Shown: in pieces, positions 52,458-60,581 of the stretch
How the letters are laid out: every line of letters begins with the position of its first letter
Position numbering within the stretch: the stretch's first letter is position 1
Assembly: GCA_965203985.1 (NCBI GenBank)
Contig: CBDBDS010000010.1
Span: 124,001 to 188,000 of the forward strand
Source: Bin87 sp965203985
GTDB taxonomy: Bacteria > Chloroflexota > Dehalococcoidia > Lucifugimonadales > UBA3495
Reading direction: 5' to 3'
DNA: 64,000 nt
Notes under the pieces: model-generated
What the model was told of the DNA's origin: nothing
Databases searched by the model: none
The model's input: only the letters and a program-made list of their open reading frames with translations
Translations under genes and position numbers: made by a program

Positions 52458-53312
52458 TCAGGCTCCGCGCTCGCCGAGAAAATTCCGCATGCGCTGCACG
52501 CACCATTCGGGGTAGATGACGTTGACCCCGTGGCCCAGTCCGGGCCAAACATCCAGGCGGCTGTTGGGGATTTCGGCAGCCATGAACTCCTGCTGCTCCA
52601 TGCTGGTGGTCAGGGATTCGTCCCCGGTCAGCAGCAGGGTGGGCACCGTGATGTCTTTCAGATGAGGTCCGAAATCCAGGCTGTCAAGGTAACTGTGGAG
52701 GGCCTGGCCGATCTCGGCCGGCGTGCGGTCCATTTCGGCGATGTACCAGTCCTTGAGGCCCTCATCAGCGTGGCGCATGTCCAGACGGAAGTTGATGGTG
52801 GCCGCGCTCCACGCGCCGATGCCGCCCTGCTCCATGGTTGCCAGCCAGCTTCCGCCCGGCGTCGCGCTTTCGCGGCGGGTCAGGCGACAAGGTGAGTTGC
52901 ACAGCACGAGGGCCCGGCACCGTTCGGGATAATCGTGGGCGAACTGCATTCCCATGATGCCGCCGAAGGATTCGCCGACATACACGGCGCGTTCCACCCC
53001 GGCGTCGTCGAGGATGGCCAGCAGGTCGCCCATCAGGGTGTCCAGCGTGGGCTCGTAACGGGCTGGGTCGATGGTCGACTGGCCCATCCCGCGCATATCG
53101 GGGCGAATCACGCGGTACTCGCGGCTGAGCAGGGGCGGCCAGTTGTACCAGAACCTGCCGTTGCGGGAGAAGCCGTGCTGCAGCACGATCGCTTCCGGCG
53201 CCGACCGCCACGGATCGGTGAAGTCGTCCAGATAGTAGTGCAGTTGGGCGTCGCCACGCTGGATGGTGGGCACGGTGAGCCTCCCGGATTGCGGTTTTCG
53301 CTCGTATACCAT
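52458..53312 (-). CDS. Alpha/beta hydrolase
   Basis: A 284-aa alpha/beta-fold hydrolase. The oxyanion segment is LQHGFSRNGRFWYNW, the nucleophile elbow is GESFGG near residue 117, the acid is in LLTGDESL and the histidine in GLGHGVN. The size and PDMRGMGQS motif fit the 3-oxoadipate enol-lactonase or BioH-like branch. A GTG further in (53273) could be the start. It is divergent from the HpaB-type hydroxylase, whose product it might process. Confidence 0.88.
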   Translation of the reverse strand: MVYERKPQSGRLTVPTIQRGDAQLHYYLDDFTDPWRSAPEAIVLQHGFSRNGRFWYNWPPLLSREYRVIRPDMRGMGQSTIDPARYEPTLDTLMGDLLAILDDAGVERAVYVGESFGGIMGMQFAHDYPERCRALVLCNSPCRLTRRESATPGGSWLATMEQGGIGAWSAATINFRLDMRHADEGLKDWYIAEMDRTPAEIGQALHSYLDSLDFGPHLKDITVPTLLLTGDESLTTSMEQQEFMAAEIPNSRLDVWPGLGHGVNVIYPEWCVQRMRNFLGERGA

Positions 53313-53354
53313 ACCCTTCCGGCACTAGCAACACAGGCAATTGGGAGGCAGGCG

Positions 53355-54809
53355 ATGCCGGCGCGCACCGGAGCCGAATACATCTACGGAATCAGGCAGC
53401 GGGCTGCCGAGGTTTATATTGGCGGCCAGCGCGTGGAGGATGTCACCGCGCACCCCGCCTTTGCCGGCGGGCTGCGCACGGTGGCCGGTCTCCTGGACAT
53501 GCAGCACGATCCGGCCGTGCGGGACGACATGGTGTACCAGTCGCCGTCCACCGGCGATCCGGTGGGCCTCTCTTTCATCATGCCTCGTGATGGCGATGAC
53601 CTGAAACGTCGGCGCAAGATGATGTCCAACTGGGCCCTTGCGTCCTGCGGCATGATGGGGCGCACGCCTGACTTCCTGAACGTGGCGGTGATGTCCATGG
53701 CGGCCGCGGCCGATTACTGCGGTCAGAACCGACCGGAGTTCAAGCAAAATATCCTCGACTACTACGAGTACATCCGCGAAAACGATATCGTTATGACCCA
53801 CACGCTGGTCAACCTCCAGCGCAGCCGCTCCGTGGGGCAGACGCCGTTCGACGACCGAACCGAGGTGGCGCTGTCCGTGGTCAAGGAAACGGACGCCGGT
53901 ATCGTGGTGCGTGGGGCGCGGGTGTTGGCGACGCTCGGGCCGCTGTCGGATGAGATCGCGGTTTATCCGGCGCGCACGCGCCGCGTACCCACGGGAGAAG
54001 AGGGCAAATTCGCCTTCGGCTTTGCGATCCCCTGCGATACCGCCGGGCTCAAATTCCAATGCAGGGACACCGTGGACTTGGGTAGATCCCACTTCGACCA
54101 TCCGGCCGGCAGCCGGTTCGAGGAGATGGACGCCATCGTCTTCTTCGATGACGTGCTGGTTCCATGGGAGCGGGTGTTCCTGTACAACGACGTGGCGCTG
54201 TGCAACCAGTGGGGCGAGCGCACCAACCGCAACGCGCACACCGGCCACCAGGTGGTCACCAAGAACGTGGTCAAGTGCGAGTTCATGCTGGGGCTGGCAT
54301 CGCTGATGGTGGACACGTTGGGCTCAGGCGAGTTGCCGCAGACGCAACACCTGGTCGCCGAGTTGATCGAGAACCTGGAGATTACCAGGGCCTTGCTGGC
54401 GGCATCCGAGGCGCAGGCTTCAGTCGACGAATGGGGGATTTTCTGTCCCGACTACCGACCCCTGCTGGTCGCTCGCAAGCAGATGATTACCATGTATCCC
54501 CGCATGGCGGAGATCCTGCATCTGCTGGGTTCCAGCAGCCTGATGGCCCTGCCCGCGGAGGCCGATCTCAACGGCCCGCTGGCCGAGGATATCCATCGCT
54601 ACATGGACACCGACACGGCCACCGCGGAAGAGCGCATCCGCTTATTCCGGCTGGCATGGGACGTTTCGTGCAGCGCGTTCGGCGGCCGGCAGACGCTCTA
54701 CGAGCGCTATTTCGGCGGGGACGCAGCCCGCAACGCCGCGCTGCTCTACCAGATTTACGACCGAACCGATGCGCGCAATATGGTCGACGAATTTCTCTCG
54801 CTGGAGTAG
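53355..54809 (+). CDS. 4-hydroxyphenylacetate 3-hydroxylase (HpaB) family protein
   Basis: A 484-aa flavin-dependent monooxygenase or dehydratase of the HpaB family; the fold is that of acyl-CoA dehydrogenases. It shows GAEYIYGIRQRAAEVYIGG, NQWGERTNRNAHTGHQVVTK and DAIVFFDDVLVPWERVF. The HpaB type uses FADH2 from a separate reductase, which is not seen here. The start at 53355 follows GGGAGG; the frame upstream is antisense to the hydrolase. The MOSC gene starts 5 bases after the stop. Confidence 0.9.
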   Translation: MPARTGAEYIYGIRQRAAEVYIGGQRVEDVTAHPAFAGGLRTVAGLLDMQHDPAVRDDMVYQSPSTGDPVGLSFIMPRDGDDLKRRRKMMSNWALASCGMMGRTPDFLNVAVMSMAAAADYCGQNRPEFKQNILDYYEYIRENDIVMTHTLVNLQRSRSVGQTPFDDRTEVALSVVKETDAGIVVRGARVLATLGPLSDEIAVYPARTRRVPTGEEGKFAFGFAIPCDTAGLKFQCRDTVDLGRSHFDHPAGSRFEEMDAIVFFDDVLVPWERVFLYNDVALCNQWGERTNRNAHTGHQVVTKNVVKCEFMLGLASLMVDTLGSGELPQTQHLVAELIENLEITRALLAASEAQASVDEWGIFCPDYRPLLVARKQMITMYPRMAEILHLLGSSSLMALPAEADLNGPLAEDIHRYMDTDTATAEERIRLFRLAWDVSCSAFGGRQTLYERYFGGDAARNAALLYQIYDRTDARNMVDEFLSLE

Positions 54810-54814
54810 TGCCC

Positions 54815-55579
54815 GTGATCACCGTTGCCGAGATCAACATCGCCCCGGTCAAATCTATGTCCCTGGTTCCGTTGGAACAGGCGACGCTGGACTTGGGTGG
54901 CATCCAAGAGGACCGTCGCTTCTACCTGGTGAACCAGCAGGGACGCCTGTTGTCCCGGCGGCAGGTGGGAAAGCTGGCGCAGCTGGTGGCGTCGTGGGAT
55001 CCTGAATCCGAGCGGCTCCGCATCGCCTTTCCCGACGGTACGGTGTTGGACGAGCGGCCTGAGCTGGACCAGCCGGTTTGGACGATCATCTGGGGGCGGC
55101 GGGTTCGAGCGCGCCCATTGATGGGAGACTGGATGCGGGCCATCAGCGAGTTCTGCGGCCAGCCGGCGGTGCTGATGATGTCGGAATTGCCCTGCCAGGT
55201 TTTTGACGAGTTTCCCGTTTCAGTCCTGTCCCGGGCTTCCGTGGAGCGGCTATCGACGCAGATGGGCATGGCCGAGGACGAGTGCCTGGCCACGGACCGA
55301 TTCCGCCCGACCCTGCTGTTGGACGGGTGCGAAGCGCACCAGGAGGACGGTTGGATGAACCGCACCATATCAATCGGCGATGCGGTGGTGCGTGTCCTGG
55401 CCCCGGACCCGCGTTGCGCCATCATCGACCAGGACCCGGTAACCGGCGAGACGGATACCGAGGCGGTGAGGTCGATCCTGGGCTACCGGCCGAATGCGCT
55501 GGCGGCGTACTTCGGCGTGTACGGCATTGTGGAGAAACCTGGGGTGGTGCGGGTGAGTGACAGAGTAGAAGTGGGCTGA
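54815..55579 (+). CDS. MOSC domain-containing protein
   Basis: A 254-aa protein with an N-terminal beta-barrel (AEINIAPVKSMSLVPLEQA, EDRRFYLVNQQGRLLSRRQ) and a MOSC core (RFRPTLLLDGCEAHQEDGWM, then PRCAIIDQDPVTGETD) with the conserved cysteine. MOSC proteins carry sulfur or act as molybdenum-dependent reductases of N-hydroxylated compounds. GTG at 54815 follows GGAG; the open frame before it overlaps the hydroxylase. Linkage to the pterin genes 2.5 kb away is suggestive. Confidence 0.87.
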   Translation: MITVAEINIAPVKSMSLVPLEQATLDLGGIQEDRRFYLVNQQGRLLSRRQVGKLAQLVASWDPESERLRIAFPDGTVLDERPELDQPVWTIIWGRRVRARPLMGDWMRAISEFCGQPAVLMMSELPCQVFDEFPVSVLSRASVERLSTQMGMAEDECLATDRFRPTLLLDGCEAHQEDGWMNRTISIGDAVVRVLAPDPRCAIIDQDPVTGETDTEAVRSILGYRPNALAAYFGVYGIVEKPGVVRVSDRVEVG

Positions 55580-55621
55580 GTGGGCTGGAATAGATTCGCG
55601 GGTCAAACTGGAGGCAGCGCA

Positions 55622-55936
55622 ATGTCTGACGAGATATTGATGACGGAATCAGTTCAAGTCATGCACAGTGACGAGTCTGGCACGTCCGATTACATCATCA
55701 ATCTGACCTTGAACTATTGTCATGAAGAGGGGCAATGGGTTGGTTTCTGCGAAGAACTGGGCACTTCCGCTTTCGCAAGCGAATTGGAACAGACGCAAGC
55801 AGAGCTTCAGGAGGCCGTAGAGTTGCAGTTGAACGGGGTGGAAGGGATTACGGACGTTCGGGACTATCTTGCCGATAATCAGGTGGTCATTCAGCCGGTC
55901 AAGCACTTCCGACAAGCGGGTTTCGCGATCGTGTGA
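55622..55936 (+). CDS. HicB family antitoxin
   Basis: A 104-aa HicB-like protein with IINLTLNYCHEEGQWVGFC, LGTSAFASELEQTQAELQEAV and a short helical tail. GGAGG precedes its ATG. Its last codons overlap the GTG of a broken hicA gene (GTGTGA). Antitoxin before toxin is the less common order but is known for HicBA. The reading frame is intact. Confidence 0.8.
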   Translation: MSDEILMTESVQVMHSDESGTSDYIINLTLNYCHEEGQWVGFCEELGTSAFASELEQTQAELQEAVELQLNGVEGITDVRDYLADNQVVIQPVKHFRQAGFAIV

Positions 55937-56181
55937 ATATCTCCGGGCGCTATCTCATGCGCCTACTCGAACTTGACGGCTGGGTTAGAGATCGCCGTTC
56001 CAACCACGGAATTTAGTTCTACAAAGAATTTCCTGGAGAAGGGCGACCAAGGTTCCCGGTCATCCCAGATAATTCAACGCCGTTGCCCAATACCATGTTG
56101 GGACGCATTCTCAGCGTGAAGCAAACCGGCATTGGCCGGAGCGGATTGCAAAGGCTTATCGAACCGGAACGAGAAAGCTGA
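55933..56181 (+). pseudogene. hicA toxin gene with an in-frame amber codon
   Basis: Read in one frame, this 83-codon stretch gives a HicA-like protein. The start is SGRYLMRLLELDGWVRDRRS, then NHGI, a TAG stop at 56014-56016, then FYKEFPGEGRPRFPVIP and TPLPNTMLGRILSVKQTG. HicA is a dsRBD-fold mRNA interferase; its catalytic histidine corresponds to the one in SNHGI, directly before the stop. The TAG sits where an aromatic codon is usual, so one base change from TAC or TAT explains it. It starts at GTG inside the hicB stop. Confidence 0.72.
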
Positions 56182-56190
56182 AAATCATAA

Positions 56191-56216
56191 GGGGCGCCGC
56201 GACATCGCGGCGCCCC
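56191..56216. terminator. Perfect 12-bp hairpin between hicA and the aminotransferase gene
   Basis: GGGGCGCCGCGA-CA-TCGCGGCGCCCC is a perfect inverted repeat between convergent genes. T-runs are weak on both sides, so a bidirectional terminator is likely but not certain. Confidence 0.65.
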
Positions 56217-56254
56217 ATTCCTGATTGAATTCGCGCGTGTGGCTGATAATACGC

Positions 56255-57595
56255 TCAGTGCTGCACGAGACCTTCTTCCATCATGGCGGCGATGGCGCCG
56301 TCGAACGCTTCGATGGTGAAGTCGATGTCGGCCTCGGTGTGGGTGCCGGACAGGACGCCGCTGGTGCGAGACATCAGGTCCACTCCGCGTACCTGCAACG
56401 CCTGGCGCAGGGTGCGCTGGATGTCGGCCGGCTGGTTCTTCAGCCGTGACGCGTCCAGCCCGTCGATGCTGCGCTCGCCGAAGAACAGGTGGAACGTGGA
56501 CGCTTCGCCGTAGACGGTGGCGTTGACCTCGCGCCGGTCCACGACCTGGCGGAGGCCGACACGGAGCCGTTCGGCCATGAGGTCGGCCTGGGCGTTGTAC
56601 TCGCCGGTGGCGACCAGTCGCAATGCGGCGTTACCCGATGCAGCGGCGTAAGGGTTGGCGTTGAACGTCCCGCCGTGGAGCACGCGCTCGTAGCGGTCGT
56701 GGTGGCTGTCGCCGGTTTGGTGCATTACGGCCATGATCTCGTCGCGACCACCGACAGCGCCGCCGGGCAGGCCGCCGGTGATGATCTTGGCCATGGTGCA
56801 CAGGTCGGTGTCTATGCCGAGCCTCTCCTGCGCTCCGCCCGGCGCCCACCGGAATCCGGTGATCACTTCGTCCAGGATCATGACCACGCCGTGCTCGCGG
56901 GTGAGCTTGCGTACGCCGTCCAGGAACCCGTCGGGCAGCGGCACCGTGCCGTAGGAGGCGCCCGAGGCCTCGGTGATCACGCCGGCGATGTTGTCGTCGC
57001 TGTTCAGGGCGTTTTCCAGGGCTGCCAGGTCGGTGGGCAGGACGATGATGGAGTCGATGGTGCCCTGCGGAATGCCGATGGAAGCCGGCACGTCGAAGGG
57101 CGGCAGGTTGCCGGGCATTACATAATCGTGCCAGCCGTGGTAGTGGGACTCCCAGCGGACGATCTTTTCCTTGCCGGTGTAGGCGCGGGCGACGCGCATG
57201 GCCAGCATGGTGGCCTCCGCGCCCGACCCCACGAAGCGCACTTTGTCGACGCAGGGCATCAGGGTGCAGACCCGCTCGCCCCATTCCAGCATCGATTCCG
57301 TGGGCGCACCGTAGTGTGACCCGTCAGCCAGGACGCCCGACAGCGCCGCGACCACCTCGGGGTGAGCGTGTCCCAGCAGCAGGGACGCGGACCCCATGCC
57401 GTAGTCGACGTACTCATTGCCGTCGATGTCCCACTTGCGCGGACCGCTGCCGCGGGCGATGACCACGGGGAACGGGTCGGAGGTGTAGCCGTCGTGACCC
57501 GGGCTGCCGGAGGGGAACCGGGCCTGATAGTTCGGCTGGAGTTCCCGCGAACGGGGGTTCATGCGGATGTACTGTTCCTGGATGGTTTCAGCCAT
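56255..57595 (-). CDS. Class III aminotransferase, glutamate-1-semialdehyde aminomutase-like
   Basis: A 446-aa PLP enzyme close to HemL in motif order. DGNEYVDYGMGSASLLLGHAHP, VRFVGSGAEATMLAMRVARAYTG, ESHYHGWHDYV, ILDEVITGFRWAPGG and AKIITGGLPGGAVGG with the PLP lysine are present. HemL makes 5-aminolevulinate, but several catabolic aminotransferases have the same look, and the pocket residues differ from strict HemL. The surrounding hydrolase and monooxygenase genes favour a catabolic role. Confidence 0.85.
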   Translation of the reverse strand: MAETIQEQYIRMNPRSRELQPNYQARFPSGSPGHDGYTSDPFPVVIARGSGPRKWDIDGNEYVDYGMGSASLLLGHAHPEVVAALSGVLADGSHYGAPTESMLEWGERVCTLMPCVDKVRFVGSGAEATMLAMRVARAYTGKEKIVRWESHYHGWHDYVMPGNLPPFDVPASIGIPQGTIDSIIVLPTDLAALENALNSDDNIAGVITEASGASYGTVPLPDGFLDGVRKLTREHGVVMILDEVITGFRWAPGGAQERLGIDTDLCTMAKIITGGLPGGAVGGRDEIMAVMHQTGDSHHDRYERVLHGGTFNANPYAAASGNAALRLVATGEYNAQADLMAERLRVGLRQVVDRREVNATVYGEASTFHLFFGERSIDGLDASRLKNQPADIQRTLRQALQVRGVDLMSRTSGVLSGTHTEADIDFTIEAFDGAIAAMMEEGLVQH

Positions 57596-57624
57596 GGTAG
57601 TAACTCCTGTGATGGTGTCGCGGG

Positions 57625-59589
57625 TCAGTTGTCTGCGGCTACGAGGGCATCGGAGGAACCGAGCGCCGCTCCGAATACCTCGGATAGATGGGCGTTGGCG
57701 GCATCGACGGCCTGCCGACCCTTGTCGATGACGTGGGGCAACCCGAAGAATCCGTGGATCACGCCGTCGTACCGGATGAGCGTGGTTTCGACGCCGGCGT
57801 CTTCGAGGGCGCTGGCGAAGGCCTCGCCCTCGTCGCGGAGCGGATCAAACTCCGCCGTAATCACCAGGGCGGGCGGCAGGTCTGCCGACAGCCGCGCCCT
57901 TCCGGGCGACGCGAAGATGTTGTAACCGGACAGGTCGGAGTTGTCGATGTAGTGGTCCCAGAACCAGCGCATGCTTGCGGTTTCAAGGAACATGCCCTGT
58001 CCGTTGACGTTGTAGGAGCGCGTATCGTAGGCGTAATCGGTGGCCGGATAGACCAGCAACTGGAACGCCAAGGGTTGCGGGAAGTCGTCCTGGGCGAGGC
58101 ACACCGCCGCGGCAAGGTTGCCGCCGGCGCTATCGCCACCGGCTGCGATAAGGTCCGCACGGCTGCCCAAGGCGTCGGCGTTGGCCATCGCCCACATGGT
58201 GGCGGTAAGGCAGTCCTCGAAGGGTGTGGGGAACTTGTGCTCGGGTGCAAGTCGGTAGTCCACGGAGACGACGACGCAGTTCCCGCCAACGCAGAGCTCG
58301 CGCGCGGTGGCATCGGCAGTTTCAACGTTGCCGATCACCCAGCCTCCGCCGTGGTACCAGACCAGCGTGCCCCAGGGGCCCTCGGTCGCCGGCGTGTAGA
58401 TCCGGATGGGTACCTCACCCGGCTCCTTGCCGTGCTCGTTCCTGATGATCCGGTCCTCTACATTGCCGACCGCCGGGCCTTCCGGTCGGGGTCGGTTGTT
58501 CATGATCTCCCGGCACTCGTCCACGTCCATTTCCTGGAAGGGCTTGATGCCCATGGAGTCGAACAGCTCCAGGACGTAGGCAGCCTGGGGATCGAGCAGC
58601 TTGCGCATGGCCGACGGGTCACCCTCGTGGCGGCGATGGTACTCCTCGGTCATGTCGTCCACGGCGGCGCGCAGGAAGCGGCAAGCGTCGTCCATCGCAT
58701 CGCGGGCGGTGTCCATGACGGTCGCCATGCTGAAGAAGCCGTGGATCATCCCATCGTAGCGGTTGCTTTCCGCCGGAACGCCCAATTCGTTGAGCAGGCG
58801 TCCGTAGGCCTCGCCTTCGTCGCATAGGGGGTCGTATTCCGCCGTGATAATCAGCGCCGGGGCCAACTCTTCGATGGCGTCGAAATCAGCGGACAACTGT
58901 AGCGGAGCGGCCAGCGGGTCGGCAGCCTGGGACGGGTCAGCGAGGTACTGGTCCCAATACCAGATCATGACGTCCCGGTCGAGGTTGTATCCCGTCCCGT
59001 TGTCGATATACGAACCGGTGTCGAACTTGACGTCAGTGACCGGGTAGACCAGGAGCTGCTGGCTGACGCGGAAATCGCCGGTCTCAGCGGCCTTGATGGC
59101 CACTGCAGCCGCCAGATTGCCGCCGGCGCTGTCGCCGCCCACCGCTACGACGCCGGGCACGCCGCCCAATTCCGCGGCGTGGTCGCTGGCCCAGATGGTG
59201 GCGTAGTAGCAGTCGTCAAAGGGTTCGGGGAACTTGGCTTCCGGGGAAAGACGGTAGTCCACGGATACCACCACGCAGCGGGAGCCGGCGCAGAGATGGC
59301 GTGCCGTGCCGTCTGCCGAGTCCAGGTTGCCCACGACCCAGCCGCCGCCGTGATACCACGCCAGGATGGGGAACGGACCGTCACCCTCGGGCGTGTAGAT
59401 GCGGACCGGCACGTCGCCCGCCGGTCCCGGGACGCTACGGTCCTGGACCTTGCCCACCTCGGGTCCGGGCGCTCGTGGCCGCTTGGCCGCGTTGGCCCGT
59501 GCTTCCGCCGGAGTGACGGTGTTGGCTGGCGGCAAACCCAGGGCTCGGGTTGCGTCGATTACCTCTTGCGCTTGCGGGTGCAGTGGCAT
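57625..59589 (-). CDS. Double-domain alpha/beta hydrolase (two HSL-type esterase domains)
   Basis: A 654-aa protein made of two complete hormone-sensitive-lipase-type domains in tandem. Each has the oxyanion motif WYHGGGWV, a VDYRL[SA]PE[AH]KFP block, the nucleophile GGDSAGGNLAAAV, the acid in AE[YF]DPL and the histidine in IHGFF. The domains cover about residues 1-310 and 320-650, and each starts with a similar helical cap (RPRAPGPEVGKVQDR and RPRPEGPAVGNVEDR). The ATG at 59589 has GGAGG upstream. Both sites look active. Substrates unknown. Confidence 0.88.
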   Translation of the reverse strand: MPLHPQAQEVIDATRALGLPPANTVTPAEARANAAKRPRAPGPEVGKVQDRSVPGPAGDVPVRIYTPEGDGPFPILAWYHGGGWVVGNLDSADGTARHLCAGSRCVVVSVDYRLSPEAKFPEPFDDCYYATIWASDHAAELGGVPGVVAVGGDSAGGNLAAAVAIKAAETGDFRVSQQLLVYPVTDVKFDTGSYIDNGTGYNLDRDVMIWYWDQYLADPSQAADPLAAPLQLSADFDAIEELAPALIITAEYDPLCDEGEAYGRLLNELGVPAESNRYDGMIHGFFSMATVMDTARDAMDDACRFLRAAVDDMTEEYHRRHEGDPSAMRKLLDPQAAYVLELFDSMGIKPFQEMDVDECREIMNNRPRPEGPAVGNVEDRIIRNEHGKEPGEVPIRIYTPATEGPWGTLVWYHGGGWVIGNVETADATARELCVGGNCVVVSVDYRLAPEHKFPTPFEDCLTATMWAMANADALGSRADLIAAGGDSAGGNLAAAVCLAQDDFPQPLAFQLLVYPATDYAYDTRSYNVNGQGMFLETASMRWFWDHYIDNSDLSGYNIFASPGRARLSADLPPALVITAEFDPLRDEGEAFASALEDAGVETTLIRYDGVIHGFFGLPHVIDKGRQAVDAANAHLSEVFGAALGSSDALVAADN

Positions 59590-59659
59590 TTGGGGCCTCC
59601 GTTTCTCGCGTAGTGTTTGAACGTGGGAAATCAAGGCTATCGCCAGCGCATCCCACCTG

Positions 59660-60081
59660 TTAGTAAATCGTTTGCACGCCGGGATATGCGACTATCTTTC
59701 CATCAGAAGTCACCAATGGGCAGTTGTTCAACAGCGCCGTTGCAATAATGATCTGATCGGAAGGGTCACGAATCTGCGCGTCGCGGGAGAGTTGAGAATT
59801 GCCTGGCAGGGCGGTTGACCGGATTGCGATAGAAGAAGATAAATTGATAACCCGTACACAAGGGTAACCGAGCGCGTTTTCGAACCAGTCGGCCAAGTCG
59901 GTATCTATTTGGATTCGCCCCAATTCAACGAGCTTGGCGATTTCCCAGAGGGATGTGGCGCATATTCCAACACGCCGTTGACGTCATTTTCTTCGGCCAC
60001 AATGGCGGCCGTTTGCGCCGCACGAAGCCGCACAGGCTCTTCTACCCATCTTTCCCAGATGTGGGTATCAAGAATGATCAT
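59660..60081 (-). pseudogene. VapC-like PIN domain toxin, frameshifted
   Basis: From ATG 60081 the frame reads MIILDTHIWERWVEEP with the first PIN aspartate, then loses the family after NDVNG. In another frame the protein resumes as VGICATSLWEIAKLVELG, then DPSDQIIIATAL and LVTSDGKI with the remaining acidic residues, ending at 59660. Removing two bases (a GT duplication near 59982-59985) restores one PIN protein of about 140 aa. The ATG overlaps the upstream gene's TGA, so it was the second gene of a pair. Confidence 0.72.
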
Positions 60082-60494
60082 TCCGCGGTTTTCGGTTCGT
60101 CCAGATGGACCGGATACACTGGGTCATAGGGACGTTCGTACTTTATCGGCAACCCTCGTAAAGGATAAGGTGAACCCGCGGCTTTCGCCCGTGCGAGCTG
60201 CGCGTATGCTCGAGCCCGTCGGCGTTCTGCATCTTGGGTTGCCGTGTCGTCGTCCGGGTCAGTGATCAATTGGAATTCACCCGGCCCAACCCGCCAAGCC
60301 TTCGGCTCACGACCATTCTCGACGTACTTGCCTAGTTGCTTGCCGTCCCTTGCTATGCTCTGGTTGGACGGGATGGTGCTTATGGAGTTGGGCGTGTATG
60401 GTCCCAGTAAGTGTGAGCGTAGACTGTCTCGCGTCCACACTCGAGGGATCGCCCCTTGCTCCCGCAGAGCATAGACCTCATCCCAGAAGCTCAT
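60078..60494 (-). CDS. Unknown protein coupled to the PIN gene, possible antitoxin
   Basis: A 138-aa protein beginning MSFWDEVYALREQGAI. It contains WTRDSLRSHL, SISTIPSNQSIARDG, PKAWRVGPGEFQLI and a helical basic stretch (AERRRARAYAQLARAKA). No family was recognised with confidence; it does not look like the usual AbrB, PHD or RHH antitoxins. Its stop overlaps the PIN start codon by four bases, so an antitoxin or partner role is inferred from position only. Confidence 0.6.
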   Translation of the reverse strand: MSFWDEVYALREQGAIPRVWTRDSLRSHLLGPYTPNSISTIPSNQSIARDGKQLGKYVENGREPKAWRVGPGEFQLITDPDDDTATQDAERRRARAYAQLARAKAAGSPYPLRGLPIKYERPYDPVYPVHLDEPKTAE

Positions 60495-60581
60495 CGGAGC
60501 GCCTCCTGTTGATACTTCTGAATATCAATATAGCCGCCGGCTCGCGACGGAACCGACGGCCACGTTAGTTTGGTCGTCGGT

